From contig NZ_VLTK01000001.1 in the NCBI RefSeq assembly GCF_007558825.1, forward strand, positions 372,001 to 436,000: DNA of 64,000 bases, in the 5' to 3' direction. The notes beneath the pieces were generated by a model that was given only the letters and a program-made list of their open reading frames with translations, searched no databases and was not told the origin of the DNA. Positions 9,316-18,200 of the stretch are shown here, piece by piece. How positions within the stretch are numbered: position 1 is the stretch's first letter; every line of letters starts with the position of its first letter. The translations under genes and the position numbers were made by a program. The stretch is from Brevibacterium aurantiacum (GTDB taxonomy: Bacteria > Actinomycetota > Actinomycetes > Actinomycetales > Brevibacteriaceae).

Positions 9316-10122
9316 ATGCCAAATGAACCAGTCAGCAAGGCCCACAACTCAGTTGCCGGTCAAGCCGCAGCTGCACCACAGACACCAGAGTGGAGGCCGG
9401 TTTCCAAGTCGAGCACCCATGAACTCGTGATCAATGCGATCGAGGAGCAGATCATGACCGGGTCGCTCACCGTCGGCGATCCGCTCCCCTCGGAACGGGA
9501 GCTGGCCGCCAAGCTGGAAGTCAGCCGCGCCGCCGTGCGTGAGGCCCTGCGGGTCATGGAGTCACTCGGCGTCATCGTCTCGAATGTCGGCTCAGGAAAA
9601 TCGGCGGGCACCTTCATCGCCTCTATGCCCAAGGAGGCGCTGGCTCGGTTCCTGCGCCTGCATGTGGCTCTGGCGAACTTCAGCATCGAAGAAGCCATCG
9701 AGACTCGCATCCAGTTGGAGCGCTCGAGCACCGCACTGGCAACAGGCCGGGTCCACGACGACGCATTGGCTGGCATGAACGCTTCGCTGGCGATCATGGA
9801 CACCCCCGGCGTGAGTCTCGAGACCTTCAACGACGCCGACACCGCATTCCACGTCGCCATCGCCCGCGCCTCGGAGAATCAGCTGCTCTCCGATCTCACC
9901 GAGGCCATCCGCGGATCCCTGCGCCGCCCCATCCTCATCGCATTTCACGAGGTCGATGATCCACGTGCCCTGATGGCGCAGCTGCAGGGGGAGCATCACG
10001 CCATCATGCGGGCCATTGTCGACCGCGACACCGACCACGCGGTGCAGTTGACCGAAGATCACATCCGCTCGGCCGCCGCAGCCTTGCCGCACATGACCCA
10101 GAAGCCTGCGCCACCCAGGTGA
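9316..10122 (+). CDS. lldR: GntR/FadR-family regulator, probable LldR
   Basis: 268 residues: about 30 disordered N-terminal residues, a winged helix (HELVINAIEEQIMTGSLTVG, then PSERELAAKLEVSRAAVREALRVMESLGVI) and an all-helical FCD effector domain. The FCD metal/ligand positions are visible as FNDADTAFHVAIARASEN, GEHHAIMRAI and TEDHI. Characterised LldR proteins release DNA on binding L-lactate. Divergent orientation to lctP-lldD and the palindrome between them support that role. The ribosome-binding site is weak. Confidence 0.88.
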   Translation: MPNEPVSKAHNSVAGQAAAAPQTPEWRPVSKSSTHELVINAIEEQIMTGSLTVGDPLPSERELAAKLEVSRAAVREALRVMESLGVIVSNVGSGKSAGTFIASMPKEALARFLRLHVALANFSIEEAIETRIQLERSSTALATGRVHDDALAGMNASLAIMDTPGVSLETFNDADTAFHVAIARASENQLLSDLTEAIRGSLRRPILIAFHEVDDPRALMAQLQGEHHAIMRAIVDRDTDHAVQLTEDHIRSAAAALPHMTQKPAPPR

Positions 10123-10130
10123 ATGCCAGA

Positions 10131-10162
10131 GGTGGGATCGAGCTCAACGACTCGACCCCACC
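10131..10162. terminator. Hairpin between convergent lldR and aztD
   Basis: GGTGGGATCGAG (10131-10142) pairs with CTCGACCCCACC (10151-10162), one mismatch, 8-nt loop, just after the lldR stop codon. Probably a shared terminator for the two convergent genes. Confidence 0.6.
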
Positions 10163-10203
10163 ATCACTGCTCCATCGCCGAGACGGCTCCCCGACGATCT
10201 TCC

Positions 10204-11454
10204 TCAGCCGGTCACACCGGTGACTTCGTTGCTGGCGTGAGGCAGTTCGGCGGTCTTCTCGACTTCACCGGTGGCCAGATCCACGATGTGGAGCTGGCTC
10301 TTGTCCGGTTCGGAGACATAGGCCTTCTCCCCCTGCACGAAGAGCGTCGGCCGGGGCTGCTGCCAGTCGACAGGCTCCTTCCATGCTTCGGTGACCGGGT
10401 GCGAGTCGGTGATCTTGCCGGACTCCGGGTCGATGACGTTGAGTTTGCCGTCGGTGCCGAGCACGAGTGCCTCGCCTTCGGGTCCGCGGCCCAGGGAACG
10501 GAAGCTGTATGAGGAGTCGAGGTCGACGAGCTTCATCTTCCCGGTCTCGGTGTTCGTCAGTGTGACCTTCTCCGGACGTTCGAGTTCGGCATCCTCGTCG
10601 ACCTTGTAGTCCCCGAGCACGACCGGCGAGTCATCGGATCCTGCCTGATTGCCGATCCGACCATAGCTGTCCGGGGAGTCGACCTTCGTGAACTTCCCAT
10701 CCTTGTAGTAGAGGATTCCATCCTCACAGCCGACAGCGATCGCCTCATCCTGGGCAGCGGCCTCCCCGTGGACGCCCGGGCAGTCCTCGTTGCGGGCGAT
10801 CTCCTTGCCTTCGGCATCAACGACCTTCGCTCCCGAGCGTTCCTCTTCATTGCCGATGGTGTGCAGCATGTTGCCGTTCTCCAGCTGCACCGCCACACCG
10901 TGGTGTGCCTCCTCTGCCTCTTTGACTTCAGGTTCGGGTGCACCATCGTGGAAGGCGTCGGTGTCGAAGATCTGCATACGCCCGTCGCCGTCGCCGAAGA
11001 GCACTGTCGAACCGCCATGGCGCACGACGTGACCTGGGGTATCGGTTTCGTAGACCTTGTCGGTCAGCTGCGGTGAGCCGGCAAAGCTGTGAGCATGGTC
11101 GCCGTGCTCTTCGGTCCAGACGCCGGCGTCGAAGAGCTGGAATCCGTTTGCCACCGACACCATGGCATGTCGCCCGTCGCCGACCGGATTCACCCGATTG
11201 AAGCCCTCGAGCTTCGTGTCGTCGATGACCTCGAGCGTCTTCGCGTCCAGAGTGAGGATGCCGCCGTCATAGGTGGCGATCAGCCGTGCCTGCGTCTCCT
11301 CGACCTGTTCGGCGTCCGAGGGTTCCGCAGTGCCCGCCTGCTCGCCGCTGTCGGGGTCGGCCTCCGCACCGGTGGTGCCGCATCCGCTCAGCAGGAGGGC
11401 GGTGACGGCCGCGCTCGCAGCCAGTGGTGCGATCAGGGTTCGTTGTGTTCTCAT
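10204..11454 (-). CDS. aztD: Zinc metallochaperone lipoprotein, AztD family (copy 1)
   Basis: 416-residue extracytoplasmic beta-propeller-like protein. The signal peptide ends in lipobox LLSGC (Cys25). His-rich conserved patches are EEHGDHAHSF, EEAHHGVAVQLENGN and DCPGVHGEAA; in the AztD family such histidines bind zinc that is passed to the solute-binding protein AztC. Propeller-type strands such as GGILTLDAKTLEVIDD and KLNVIDPESGK recur. It is the last gene of aztD2-aztC-aztD1. Function is by family; a second paralogue sits two genes upstream, which is unusual. Confidence 0.85.
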   Translation of the reverse strand: MRTQRTLIAPLAASAAVTALLLSGCGTTGAEADPDSGEQAGTAEPSDAEQVEETQARLIATYDGGILTLDAKTLEVIDDTKLEGFNRVNPVGDGRHAMVSVANGFQLFDAGVWTEEHGDHAHSFAGSPQLTDKVYETDTPGHVVRHGGSTVLFGDGDGRMQIFDTDAFHDGAPEPEVKEAEEAHHGVAVQLENGNMLHTIGNEEERSGAKVVDAEGKEIARNEDCPGVHGEAAAQDEAIAVGCEDGILYYKDGKFTKVDSPDSYGRIGNQAGSDDSPVVLGDYKVDEDAELERPEKVTLTNTETGKMKLVDLDSSYSFRSLGRGPEGEALVLGTDGKLNVIDPESGKITDSHPVTEAWKEPVDWQQPRPTLFVQGEKAYVSEPDKSQLHIVDLATGEVEKTAELPHASNEVTGVTG

Positions 11455-11513
11455 TCTTCTCTCTTCCCTATTTCCATGATGGTGTGTCCGTGCTCTGTGG
11501 TGTTGCGAGGTCG

Positions 11514-11549
11514 CGTGCCTCGCTGACGGGCCCTTCTCAGCGAGGCACG
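11514..11549 (-). other. Hairpin overlapping the aztC stop codon
   Basis: A perfect 13-bp stem (CGTGCCTCGCTGA at 11514-11526 with its complement at 11537-11549) and 10-nt loop includes the last four codons and stop of aztC. No T-run follows in the direction of transcription. Probably an intercistronic stability or attenuation element between aztC and the distal aztD. Confidence 0.65.
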
Positions 11550-12457
11550 AGCCCGTCCGCGATGGCCTGCGCGTTGGTTCGCTGCATGTCGATGTAGGTT
11601 CCGGCCTCCCCGTCGGCTTCGGTCAGCGATTCCGAGAACAGCGGTGTCACTTCGACATCGAGGTCGACTTCGTCGGACAGGGCCTCGGCGAGCTTCTGCG
11701 GCTGCGAGGAGTCCGCGAAGATCGTGGGCACCCCCGCGTCTTCGACCGTGCGGGCAAGCTCCTCGAGATCAGCTGCCGAGGGTGATGCCAGTGTGGTTCC
11801 GCTCGGAAGCACCGCCCCGATGACCTCGAAGTCGAAGCGGTTCGCGAAGTAGCCGAACACGTGATGGTTCGTCACGAGCTTCCGATTCTCGGCAGGGATC
11901 GCCTCGGCTATCTCTTCGATGTCGGCATCGAGGTCTTCGAGCTGCCTTCGATACGAGGCTGCAGACGGTTCGATCGCCTCGGCGAGGTCATCACCGATTT
12001 CCTCCCCCAGCGCCGAGGTGATGACATCGACGGCGGCGACCATCCGCGCGGGATCGGTCCAGAAGTGAGGGTCAGGTGCCCCCGCACTGCCGCCCGAGGC
12101 GTACTCAAGGGGATCGATGTGCTCACCGACCTCGAGGACGCGCACCCCTTCGCTGCGCGCATTGTCGAGGTTCGCCGACAGCCCCTCTTCAAGCCCCAGT
12201 CCGTTGCCGATGATGAGATCGGCGTCCTCCATTGCTCCGGCTTCCTTCGCGGAGATGCCGAAGGAATGCGGATCGGAGTTCGGCTTCATCAGCACCGTGA
12301 CCGCTGCATGGTCTCCGACGAGGCTGTGCACGACATCGCCGAGGATGTTCGTCGTCACCACGATCGACGGCTCATCGTCGCTTCCGCTGCAAGCGGTCAG
12401 TGATCCGAGCGTGGCCAGCGTGAGTGCCACCGCTGTGAGGTGGTGCCGTGTGCTCAT
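11537..12457 (-). CDS. aztC: Zinc ABC transporter substrate-binding lipoprotein AztC
   Basis: 306-residue cluster A-I metal-binding lipoprotein of the ZnuA type, anchored by lipobox LTAC. Metal-ligand histidines are visible in NSDPHSFGISAKEAG, GAPDPHFWTDPARMV and LVTNHHVFGYFANRF, with the conserved IFADSSQPQ near the C-terminus. A long His-rich loop, common in ZnuA, is absent, as in AztC proteins that depend on AztD. The ATG at 12457 overlaps the upstream aztD stop by one base; a GTG at 12460 is an alternative. Delivers zinc to the AztB permease. Confidence 0.92.
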   Translation of the reverse strand: MSTRHHLTAVALTLATLGSLTACSGSDDEPSIVVTTNILGDVVHSLVGDHAAVTVLMKPNSDPHSFGISAKEAGAMEDADLIIGNGLGLEEGLSANLDNARSEGVRVLEVGEHIDPLEYASGGSAGAPDPHFWTDPARMVAAVDVITSALGEEIGDDLAEAIEPSAASYRRQLEDLDADIEEIAEAIPAENRKLVTNHHVFGYFANRFDFEVIGAVLPSGTTLASPSAADLEELARTVEDAGVPTIFADSSQPQKLAEALSDEVDLDVEVTPLFSESLTEADGEAGTYIDMQRTNAQAIADGLVPR

Positions 12458-13692
12458 CACCGCCCCGTCACAGCCAAGCTTGCGGGCGCCCCGCCGATGT
12501 CGAAGCTGCGCGCCTCACGCAGCCCATCGGCCGGGTCGAGCTCGAAGACCGTCCCCGTGGATGGATCGCTGACATAGGTGCGCTCGCTGTCCACCGCCAC
12601 CGAGGGACCGCCTCCGTGGCCCTCGCCTTCGGCTTCGGCGGGTTCGACGATCTTCTTCTTCGTCAGCACTGATCCATCTTCCGGGGCGATCGAATAGACG
12701 GTGCCGTCCTCGTCGAGGGCGATGACCGCGGAATCGTCGGGGGCGACACCTGCGGAGACAACCTCGGCTTCGGTGTCGGCGAATGACCACTTTCCCGACG
12801 TCGCATCCAGAAGCCCGATCCCCTGCCCCTCGAAGGGGACAGCAGCGAGGTCACGGCCGGCTTCGATCGACCAGGCGCGGGCTCCGTCGGCACCCTTGGG
12901 GTAGGGCAGCACATCGGCGTCGAAATCCTCATCGACAGCGATCACGCCCTCGGCACAGGCAAAGGCCAGCCCATCTCGGGTGACGCCGGCACCATGGATC
13001 TCCGGGCAGTCGTCGTCGATCGGAGTAGCTGCGCCTTTCTCATCGAAGACCGTGAGCTTCGAGGGCAGGTCGTCGGGGCTCTCGCCCGGCACGGTCGATA
13101 CGAAGTGATCCTCGAAGGGGACCGTCACTCCATGGTGGGGGCCCGGTTTCACGGTGCCGAGCTGGTTGAGTTCGCCGTCGCCGAGTGCGCTCCGGTCATA
13201 GATTTTGGCCCGACCCTCGCCGTCGAAGAAGAACGCCACCTCGGTTGACCCGGAGGCGACGTGAGCGGGATCGACCCCGTCGATCTGACCGATGGTCTTA
13301 GGCTCGGCCTTGTAGTAGTGCCTGTGGTCGCCGTGGTCGACCGTCCATGCCCCCGTGTCGACGGCTGTGACCGTTCCGGCTTCACCATCACCGAGGTAGA
13401 GATAGCGGGAATCTGCTCCCGACAGGGTCGTCGACGGTGAGCCCTCGACCTTCTCCACGACGTCCTCGGTGAGCAGGTCGACGACCGAGACTGCACCGGT
13501 CTTCGCATCACTGACGGCCAGACGCAGCTGCGGCTCGTCGGCCTCCTCCGCGCCTTCGACATATCCGTGGGGAGCCGTCGACTGGCTGGGACTGCCGGCC
13601 CCATTGGCCGATTGCTGGCCCTGGCACCCGGTGAGGGCGAGCAGTGCGATCAGTGCCGCGCTCGGCGCGGCGAATCCTTTTGTCCTCGTCAT
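12457..13692 (-). CDS. Zinc metallochaperone lipoprotein, AztD family (copy 2)
   Basis: 411-residue AztD paralogue with lipobox LTGC after a short signal peptide. It keeps the three His-rich patches seen in the other copy: VDHGDHRHYYKAE, GPHHGVTVPFEDHF and DDCPEIHGAG, plus an extra GEGHGGG loop near residue 365. Conserved propeller strands are evident. First gene of the aztD2-aztC-aztD1 operon; a good Zur-type operator lies 14-28 bp upstream of the start. Whether the two copies have different partners or affinities is unknown. Confidence 0.85.
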   Translation of the reverse strand: MTRTKGFAAPSAALIALLALTGCQGQQSANGAGSPSQSTAPHGYVEGAEEADEPQLRLAVSDAKTGAVSVVDLLTEDVVEKVEGSPSTTLSGADSRYLYLGDGEAGTVTAVDTGAWTVDHGDHRHYYKAEPKTIGQIDGVDPAHVASGSTEVAFFFDGEGRAKIYDRSALGDGELNQLGTVKPGPHHGVTVPFEDHFVSTVPGESPDDLPSKLTVFDEKGAATPIDDDCPEIHGAGVTRDGLAFACAEGVIAVDEDFDADVLPYPKGADGARAWSIEAGRDLAAVPFEGQGIGLLDATSGKWSFADTEAEVVSAGVAPDDSAVIALDEDGTVYSIAPEDGSVLTKKKIVEPAEAEGEGHGGGPSVAVDSERTYVSDPSTGTVFELDPADGLREARSFDIGGAPASLAVTGR

Positions 13693-13701
13693 GAGATCTT
13701 T

Positions 13702-14553
13702 CTATTGATAACGGTTCTCATTGTGATAAAAGTATCGTAGCGCACTTCTCACCCTCCTCGCGACGAGCACCACGAAGAAGATGAGGACGGTGAGCAGCGC
13801 AATGGTCGCACCGGCAGATGTCTGGGCATACCAGCTCACAAGCAGCCCCACGAAGCACGCGCTCGCACCGATCACCGAGGCGGCCGCCATGATCACTCCG
13901 ACGCGGTCGAAGAGAAGGCAGGCCGTGGCAGGGGGCCCGATGAGGAGTCCGAAGACGAGGAGAGTACCGACGACCTGGAACGATGCGACGACAGCCAGGG
14001 CCGTGAGCATGAGCATCGCAATATGGGTCCAGCCGGGCCGCATGCCCAGAGTTGCCGCCTTGCGCTCATCGAAGGCGAGCGCCAGGAACGGTCGATGCAG
14101 GAGCGTGCAGGCCAGCACGCCCAGGCAGGCTGCGCCGGCGAGGACGATCAGGTCCTGACTGCGGACTCCGAGCACGTCACCGAACAGGAAGCCCGTGAGG
14201 TCGACGGCGAATGACTGGGAGTGAGACACGATGACCACGCCAACGGCCAGCATTCCGACGAAGAGCAGCCCGATGCCGACATCCTGGGACAGCTTCGACT
14301 CGCGCGACACCCAGGTGATCCCGGCCGCCATCACCAGGGCACTGGCCGCCGCGCCGACCATGAGGTGACCACCGAGGAGCGCCGCAATTGCGACCCCCGG
14401 CAGCATCCCGTGCGACATCGCGTCCCCGAAGAAGGCCAGGCCACGCAGGACGACCCAGGTGCCGATGCATCCGCACAGCACGGCGGCGAGCACACCGGCG
14501 ATCAGGGCGCGGAGGACGAAGGACACCTCGAAGGGCGCGAAAAGGAATTCCAT
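13702..14553 (-). CDS. aztB: Zinc ABC transporter permease AztB
   Basis: 283-residue integral membrane protein of the ABC-3 (ZnuB/AztB) family with about eight hydrophobic spans. Family features include LRGLAFFGDAMSHGMLPGVAIA near residue 35 (cytoplasmic coupling region), LSQDVGIGLLFVGMLAVGVV, FGDVLGVRSQDL and LLIGPPATACLLF. It is transcribed divergently from aztA with only 29 bp between start codons; TATCAT ends 6 nt before the ATG, so the mRNA is probably leaderless. Its 3' end overlaps the operator of the downstream aztD2 operon. Confidence 0.93.
   Translation of the reverse strand: MEFLFAPFEVSFVLRALIAGVLAAVLCGCIGTWVVLRGLAFFGDAMSHGMLPGVAIAALLGGHLMVGAAASALVMAAGITWVSRESKLSQDVGIGLLFVGMLAVGVVIVSHSQSFAVDLTGFLFGDVLGVRSQDLIVLAGAACLGVLACTLLHRPFLALAFDERKAATLGMRPGWTHIAMLMLTALAVVASFQVVGTLLVFGLLIGPPATACLLFDRVGVIMAAASVIGASACFVGLLVSWYAQTSAGATIALLTVLIFFVVLVARRVRSALRYFYHNENRYQ
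13706..13720. promoter_or_regulatory. Zur-type operator upstream of aztD2-aztC-aztD1
   Basis: TGATAACGGTTCTCA is a 15-bp interrupted palindrome fitting TGANAACGNTTNTCA, the form expected for actinobacterial Zur boxes. It overlaps the last codons of aztB and sits 14 bp before the aztD2 start. Confidence 0.8.
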
Positions 14554-14559
14554 TCGATG

Positions 14560-14576
14560 ATGATAACCATTATTGT
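14560..14576. promoter_or_regulatory. Zur-type operator covering both divergent azt -10 boxes
   Basis: TGATAACCATTATTG (14561-14575) resembles the TGANAACGNTTNTCA operator with three mismatches and contains the perfect repeat ATAA-CCA-TTAT. The probable aztB -10 (TATCAT, minus strand, 14560-14565) and aztA -10 (TATTGT, 14571-14576) flank and overlap it, each exactly 6 nt from its start codon. One bound repressor would block both promoters. Confidence 0.7.
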
Positions 14577-14582
14577 TAGAGC

Positions 14583-15215
14583 GTGGACAATCCGATCACC
14601 CTCACCAACCTCAGCGCTCACTATGGTGCGCATCTCGCCCTTGACCAGATCACCCTGGCCGCTCCCCTGGGCCGAGTCACGGCACTCGTCGGCGCCAACG
14701 GCTCAGGCAAGTCAACGGTGCTCATGGCACTGGCAGGGCTGCTCAGACCGACACACGGATCGATATCCGGCCTGCCGTCCGCTGTGGCTTTCGTGCCTCA
14801 GCGCAGTTCTGCTCCGGACCACCTTCCGATCACCGTCAGACAGGTCGTAGCCATGGGCAGATGGAGCGCACGGGGACTCTTCGCCCGCCTCGGCGGTGAT
14901 GACCAGCGGATCGTCGACGACTGCCTCGCCCAGCTGCGAATCGACGACCTCGCCTCGCGTCGCCTCGGTTCACTTTCCGGGGGTCAGCGTCAGCGTACCC
15001 TGGTGGCGCAAGGTCTGGCACAACGCGCGGATCTGCTGCTCCTCGACGAACCCCTGGCCGGAATCGATGCTCGAGCAACCGAGGACATCACCCTGGCCAT
15101 CGACTCCGAGCGCAGCCGCGGCGCCACGATCGTCATGGCGACGCATGAGCGCACCCAGGCGGCCCGGGCCGACCACGTCGTCCATCTGCGCCAGGGTGCG
15201 CTCGCATTTCGGTGA
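14583..15215 (+). CDS. aztA: Zinc ABC transporter ATP-binding protein AztA
   Basis: 210-residue ABC ATPase energising zinc import through AztB. Walker A GANGSGKST is at residues 38-46, Q-loop at FVPQRSS, signature LSGGQRQRTLVAQGLA, Walker B LLLDEPLAGID and H-loop MATHER. GTG start with TATTGT ending 6 nt upstream, so probably leaderless and sharing a Zur-type operator with divergent aztB. Short for an ABC ATPase, as usual in this subfamily. Confidence 0.93.
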   Translation: MDNPITLTNLSAHYGAHLALDQITLAAPLGRVTALVGANGSGKSTVLMALAGLLRPTHGSISGLPSAVAFVPQRSSAPDHLPITVRQVVAMGRWSARGLFARLGGDDQRIVDDCLAQLRIDDLASRRLGSLSGGQRQRTLVAQGLAQRADLLLLDEPLAGIDARATEDITLAIDSERSRGATIVMATHERTQAARADHVVHLRQGALAFR

Positions 15216-15218
15216 GCA

Positions 15219-15245
15219 CTCACCAGAACTCGATCACCAGAACTC
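15219..15245. repeat. 12-nt tandem duplication after aztA
   Basis: TCACCAGAACTC occurs twice with a 2-nt spacer immediately after the aztA stop codon. A small inverted repeat GGTGAG-CA-CTCACC (15211-15224) spans the stop. These lie in the 61-bp gap between aztA and the convergent RND gene. Confidence 0.6.
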
Positions 15246-15276
15246 CCGCGCCGATGAACCGTCGCCGCACGGAATC

Positions 15277-18200
15277 TCACTCATCTACGGGACGAGCGGC
15301 AACCTCGGCGGTCTCTGCATCGATTCTGTGCTGATCGGCCTCGCGCTTGGCCGCTGCCTTCGCCTCCTTGTGCTCCGCCCGGCGCTCCTTGCGCCGTTCG
15401 ACGAGGAGGTAGAGGGCGGGCACGAGGATCAGGGTCAGCACGGTCGAGGAGGTCAGGCCGCCGATGACGACGATCGCCAGAGGCTGGGAGATGAAGACTC
15501 CTCCGCCGGTGAGTCCCAATGACATGGGCACGAGCGCGAAGACCGTGGCAGCGGCAGTCATCAGGATCGGGCGCAGGCGCAGTCGGGTGCCGTGGATGAT
15601 CGCATCCCACAGCCCCATCCCGTGCTCGCGCAGCTTGTTGACGAGGTCGATGAGCACGATCGCATTGGTCACCACGATGCCGATGAGCATGAGGAGGCCG
15701 ATGAGCGAGGGGATGCCCAGCGGTGTGCCCGTCAGCAGCAACAGCAGCACGGCACCGGTCGCAGCGAAGGGTATCGACACGAGCAGGATCAGCGGCTGGA
15801 CGAAGCTGCGGAAGGTCGCGATCATGACGAGGAAGACCAGCGCGATCGCCACGAGCATGGCCCATCCGAGCTGGGCGAAGGAGTCGGCCTGCTCCTGGCT
15901 CGCCCCTCCGACGTCGAAGCTCACACCATCGGGCAGATCCATGCTCGAGGTCAGTTCCTGTGCCTCGGCGGAGACCGGGTTGAGCTGTCCTTCAGCAGGG
16001 GTGGCGAACACTGTGACCTGACGGTTTCCATCCTCCCGGGTGACGGTGGCTGGGGTTTCGGTCTCGTCGACGCTGGCGATCTCATCGACCGTGATCGGGT
16101 CACCCTTGATGTCGGGGATCGCCGCCTGTTCGTCGGCGAGGTCCTGTTCCTCGGCCTGGCTCTCCTCCTGCTCGCGCTGACTGTCGACGAGGTCGTCGAT
16201 AGCGTCGTTGGCCTCGTTCAGGCCCTTCTCTGCCTGTTCGACGCCTTCTTCCGCCTGTTCCACCTGGGCGGCGGCCATGTCGCCGGGGCTCGGAGCCGGC
16301 GGTGGATTCTGGGCATCGCGCAGAGCCTTCCGGGCTTCTTCGAGCTGATCGGCGGCGTTGTCGCGGGCCTCCCGGGCCGAGTCAAGCTGATCGGCTGATT
16401 CCTCTTCAGCCTTGGCCTTGGCTTCCTCGGCTCTGCGGTCGGTCTTCTCTTCGACTGCGTCGGTCGCGTCTTCCTGGGCGTTCTGCGTCTGCACCTCGGT
16501 GACCGGAAGCTCCAAGGCTCGGATCTCGTCTGGAGTCGCATCGGGGTGAGTCGGGGCGAGGAAGATATCCCGCTCCTTGCCCTCCAGCGTCAGAGTTCCG
16601 GCCTCACTTCCGTGCAGGGCCGCCGCAATAGCCTGTCCCACCTCGGCCTGGCTGTAGCCGTAGTCCGCAGCCTTCTCCCGGTTCACATCGACGTGGATGA
16701 TCGGCTGATCGGAGGCGAGGTCATTGCGGGCGTTCGTCACCCCTTCGGTCTCACTCATCTTCTTCGTCACGGAATCGGCGGCCTCGTTCAGCGCTGACAG
16801 ATCAGAGCCGGAGAGCTTGATCTCCACGTCCTCGTTCGCACTGCCTGAGGCGTCTTGGAGATCGATCTCGCCGACGTCGTCGCCGAGTCCGTCGATCTGG
16901 TTCGACAGCCGGTTCGTTGCGACTTCCGCTTCGGAATCGTCCTTCAGGGTGATGTTGAAGGAGTTCTCCGAACCAGTTTCGGGTCCGTTGACGGTCGTTG
17001 AGTAGGTGTCGACGTCCGGGTCGGAGGCGAGGACGTCTTCGATCTTCTTCGCCGCCTCATCACTGGCCTCGAGCGAGGCTCCGGCTGGCAGAGTCTGCGC
17101 GATGTAGAGAGAGTTCTGCCCTGCGGACCCGAGGAGGTCGGTCTTGAGGAAGCTGGCCATCATCATCGTCACGGCGAAGATCGCCACGGAGATGACGATT
17201 GTGCGCCATGGGTGTCGAAGTGCGGCCAGGATAGCTGGCAGGCTTCGCTGCTGCAGACGGTCGACCCTGTCCGAGGCCTCACCGTCGCCGGGCATCGGCG
17301 TCACCGGAGCATCGGCAGTCGCCGCCGGGAGCAGCGTCTTGCCCTTGGCGTCGCGTTTGGCATTCTTCCCGTCGATCTTCGACTGTCGTTTCTCTGCGCG
17401 CTTGATGCCCTTCTCCCGATGCTTCCGGGCCCACGCCTCATAGCCTGCGTCGGTGGCAGCCTGGCGCTTCGGCGAAAGGGGCTTCGGGCTCTTCCGCAGG
17501 ACCCAGTAGCTGAAGACCGGAACGATCGTCAGCGCGACAAGGAGCGAGCCGAGCAGAGCCAGCGTCACGGTCACGGAGAATGGTCGGAACAGCTGCCCGG
17601 CGATGCCGTCGACGAAGGCGATGGGCAGGAACACTGCCACAGTGGTCAGGGTCGAGGCCGTGATGGCGCCGGCCACCTGTTTGACGGAGGCGACGATGTC
17701 ATCGATCGTGAGGTCGCTTGTACCCTGCCGTCTGCGGATGTTCTCGATGACGACGATGGAGTCGTCGACGACACGGCCGACGGCGATGGTCAGGGCTCCC
17801 AGGGTCAAGATGTTCAAGGTGTATTCGCCGACCATGAGACCGATCATCGCGATCAGCAGCGACATCGGGATCGAGATCGCGGCGACCACGGTGGACCGGA
17901 AGGAGCCGAGGAAGGCCAGGATCACGAGGATGGCGAAGAACAGTCCCAGCCCGCCTTCGACCGACAGGTCATGGATCGACTTCTCGATCTCGGGAGCCTG
18001 GTCGAAGATCGTGGAGAAGGAGATGTCGTCGCCGAGTTCGGGCCCCATCCTCTCGATGACCTCATTGACTCCGTGGGAGACCTCAACGACATTGTCGTCC
18101 TGCCCCTTGGTCACCGACACCGTCACGGCGTCCTTGCCATCGGCACGCGAGTACGAGGTCTTATCCACGGAATCGAGTTCGACATCGGCGACCTCGCCGA

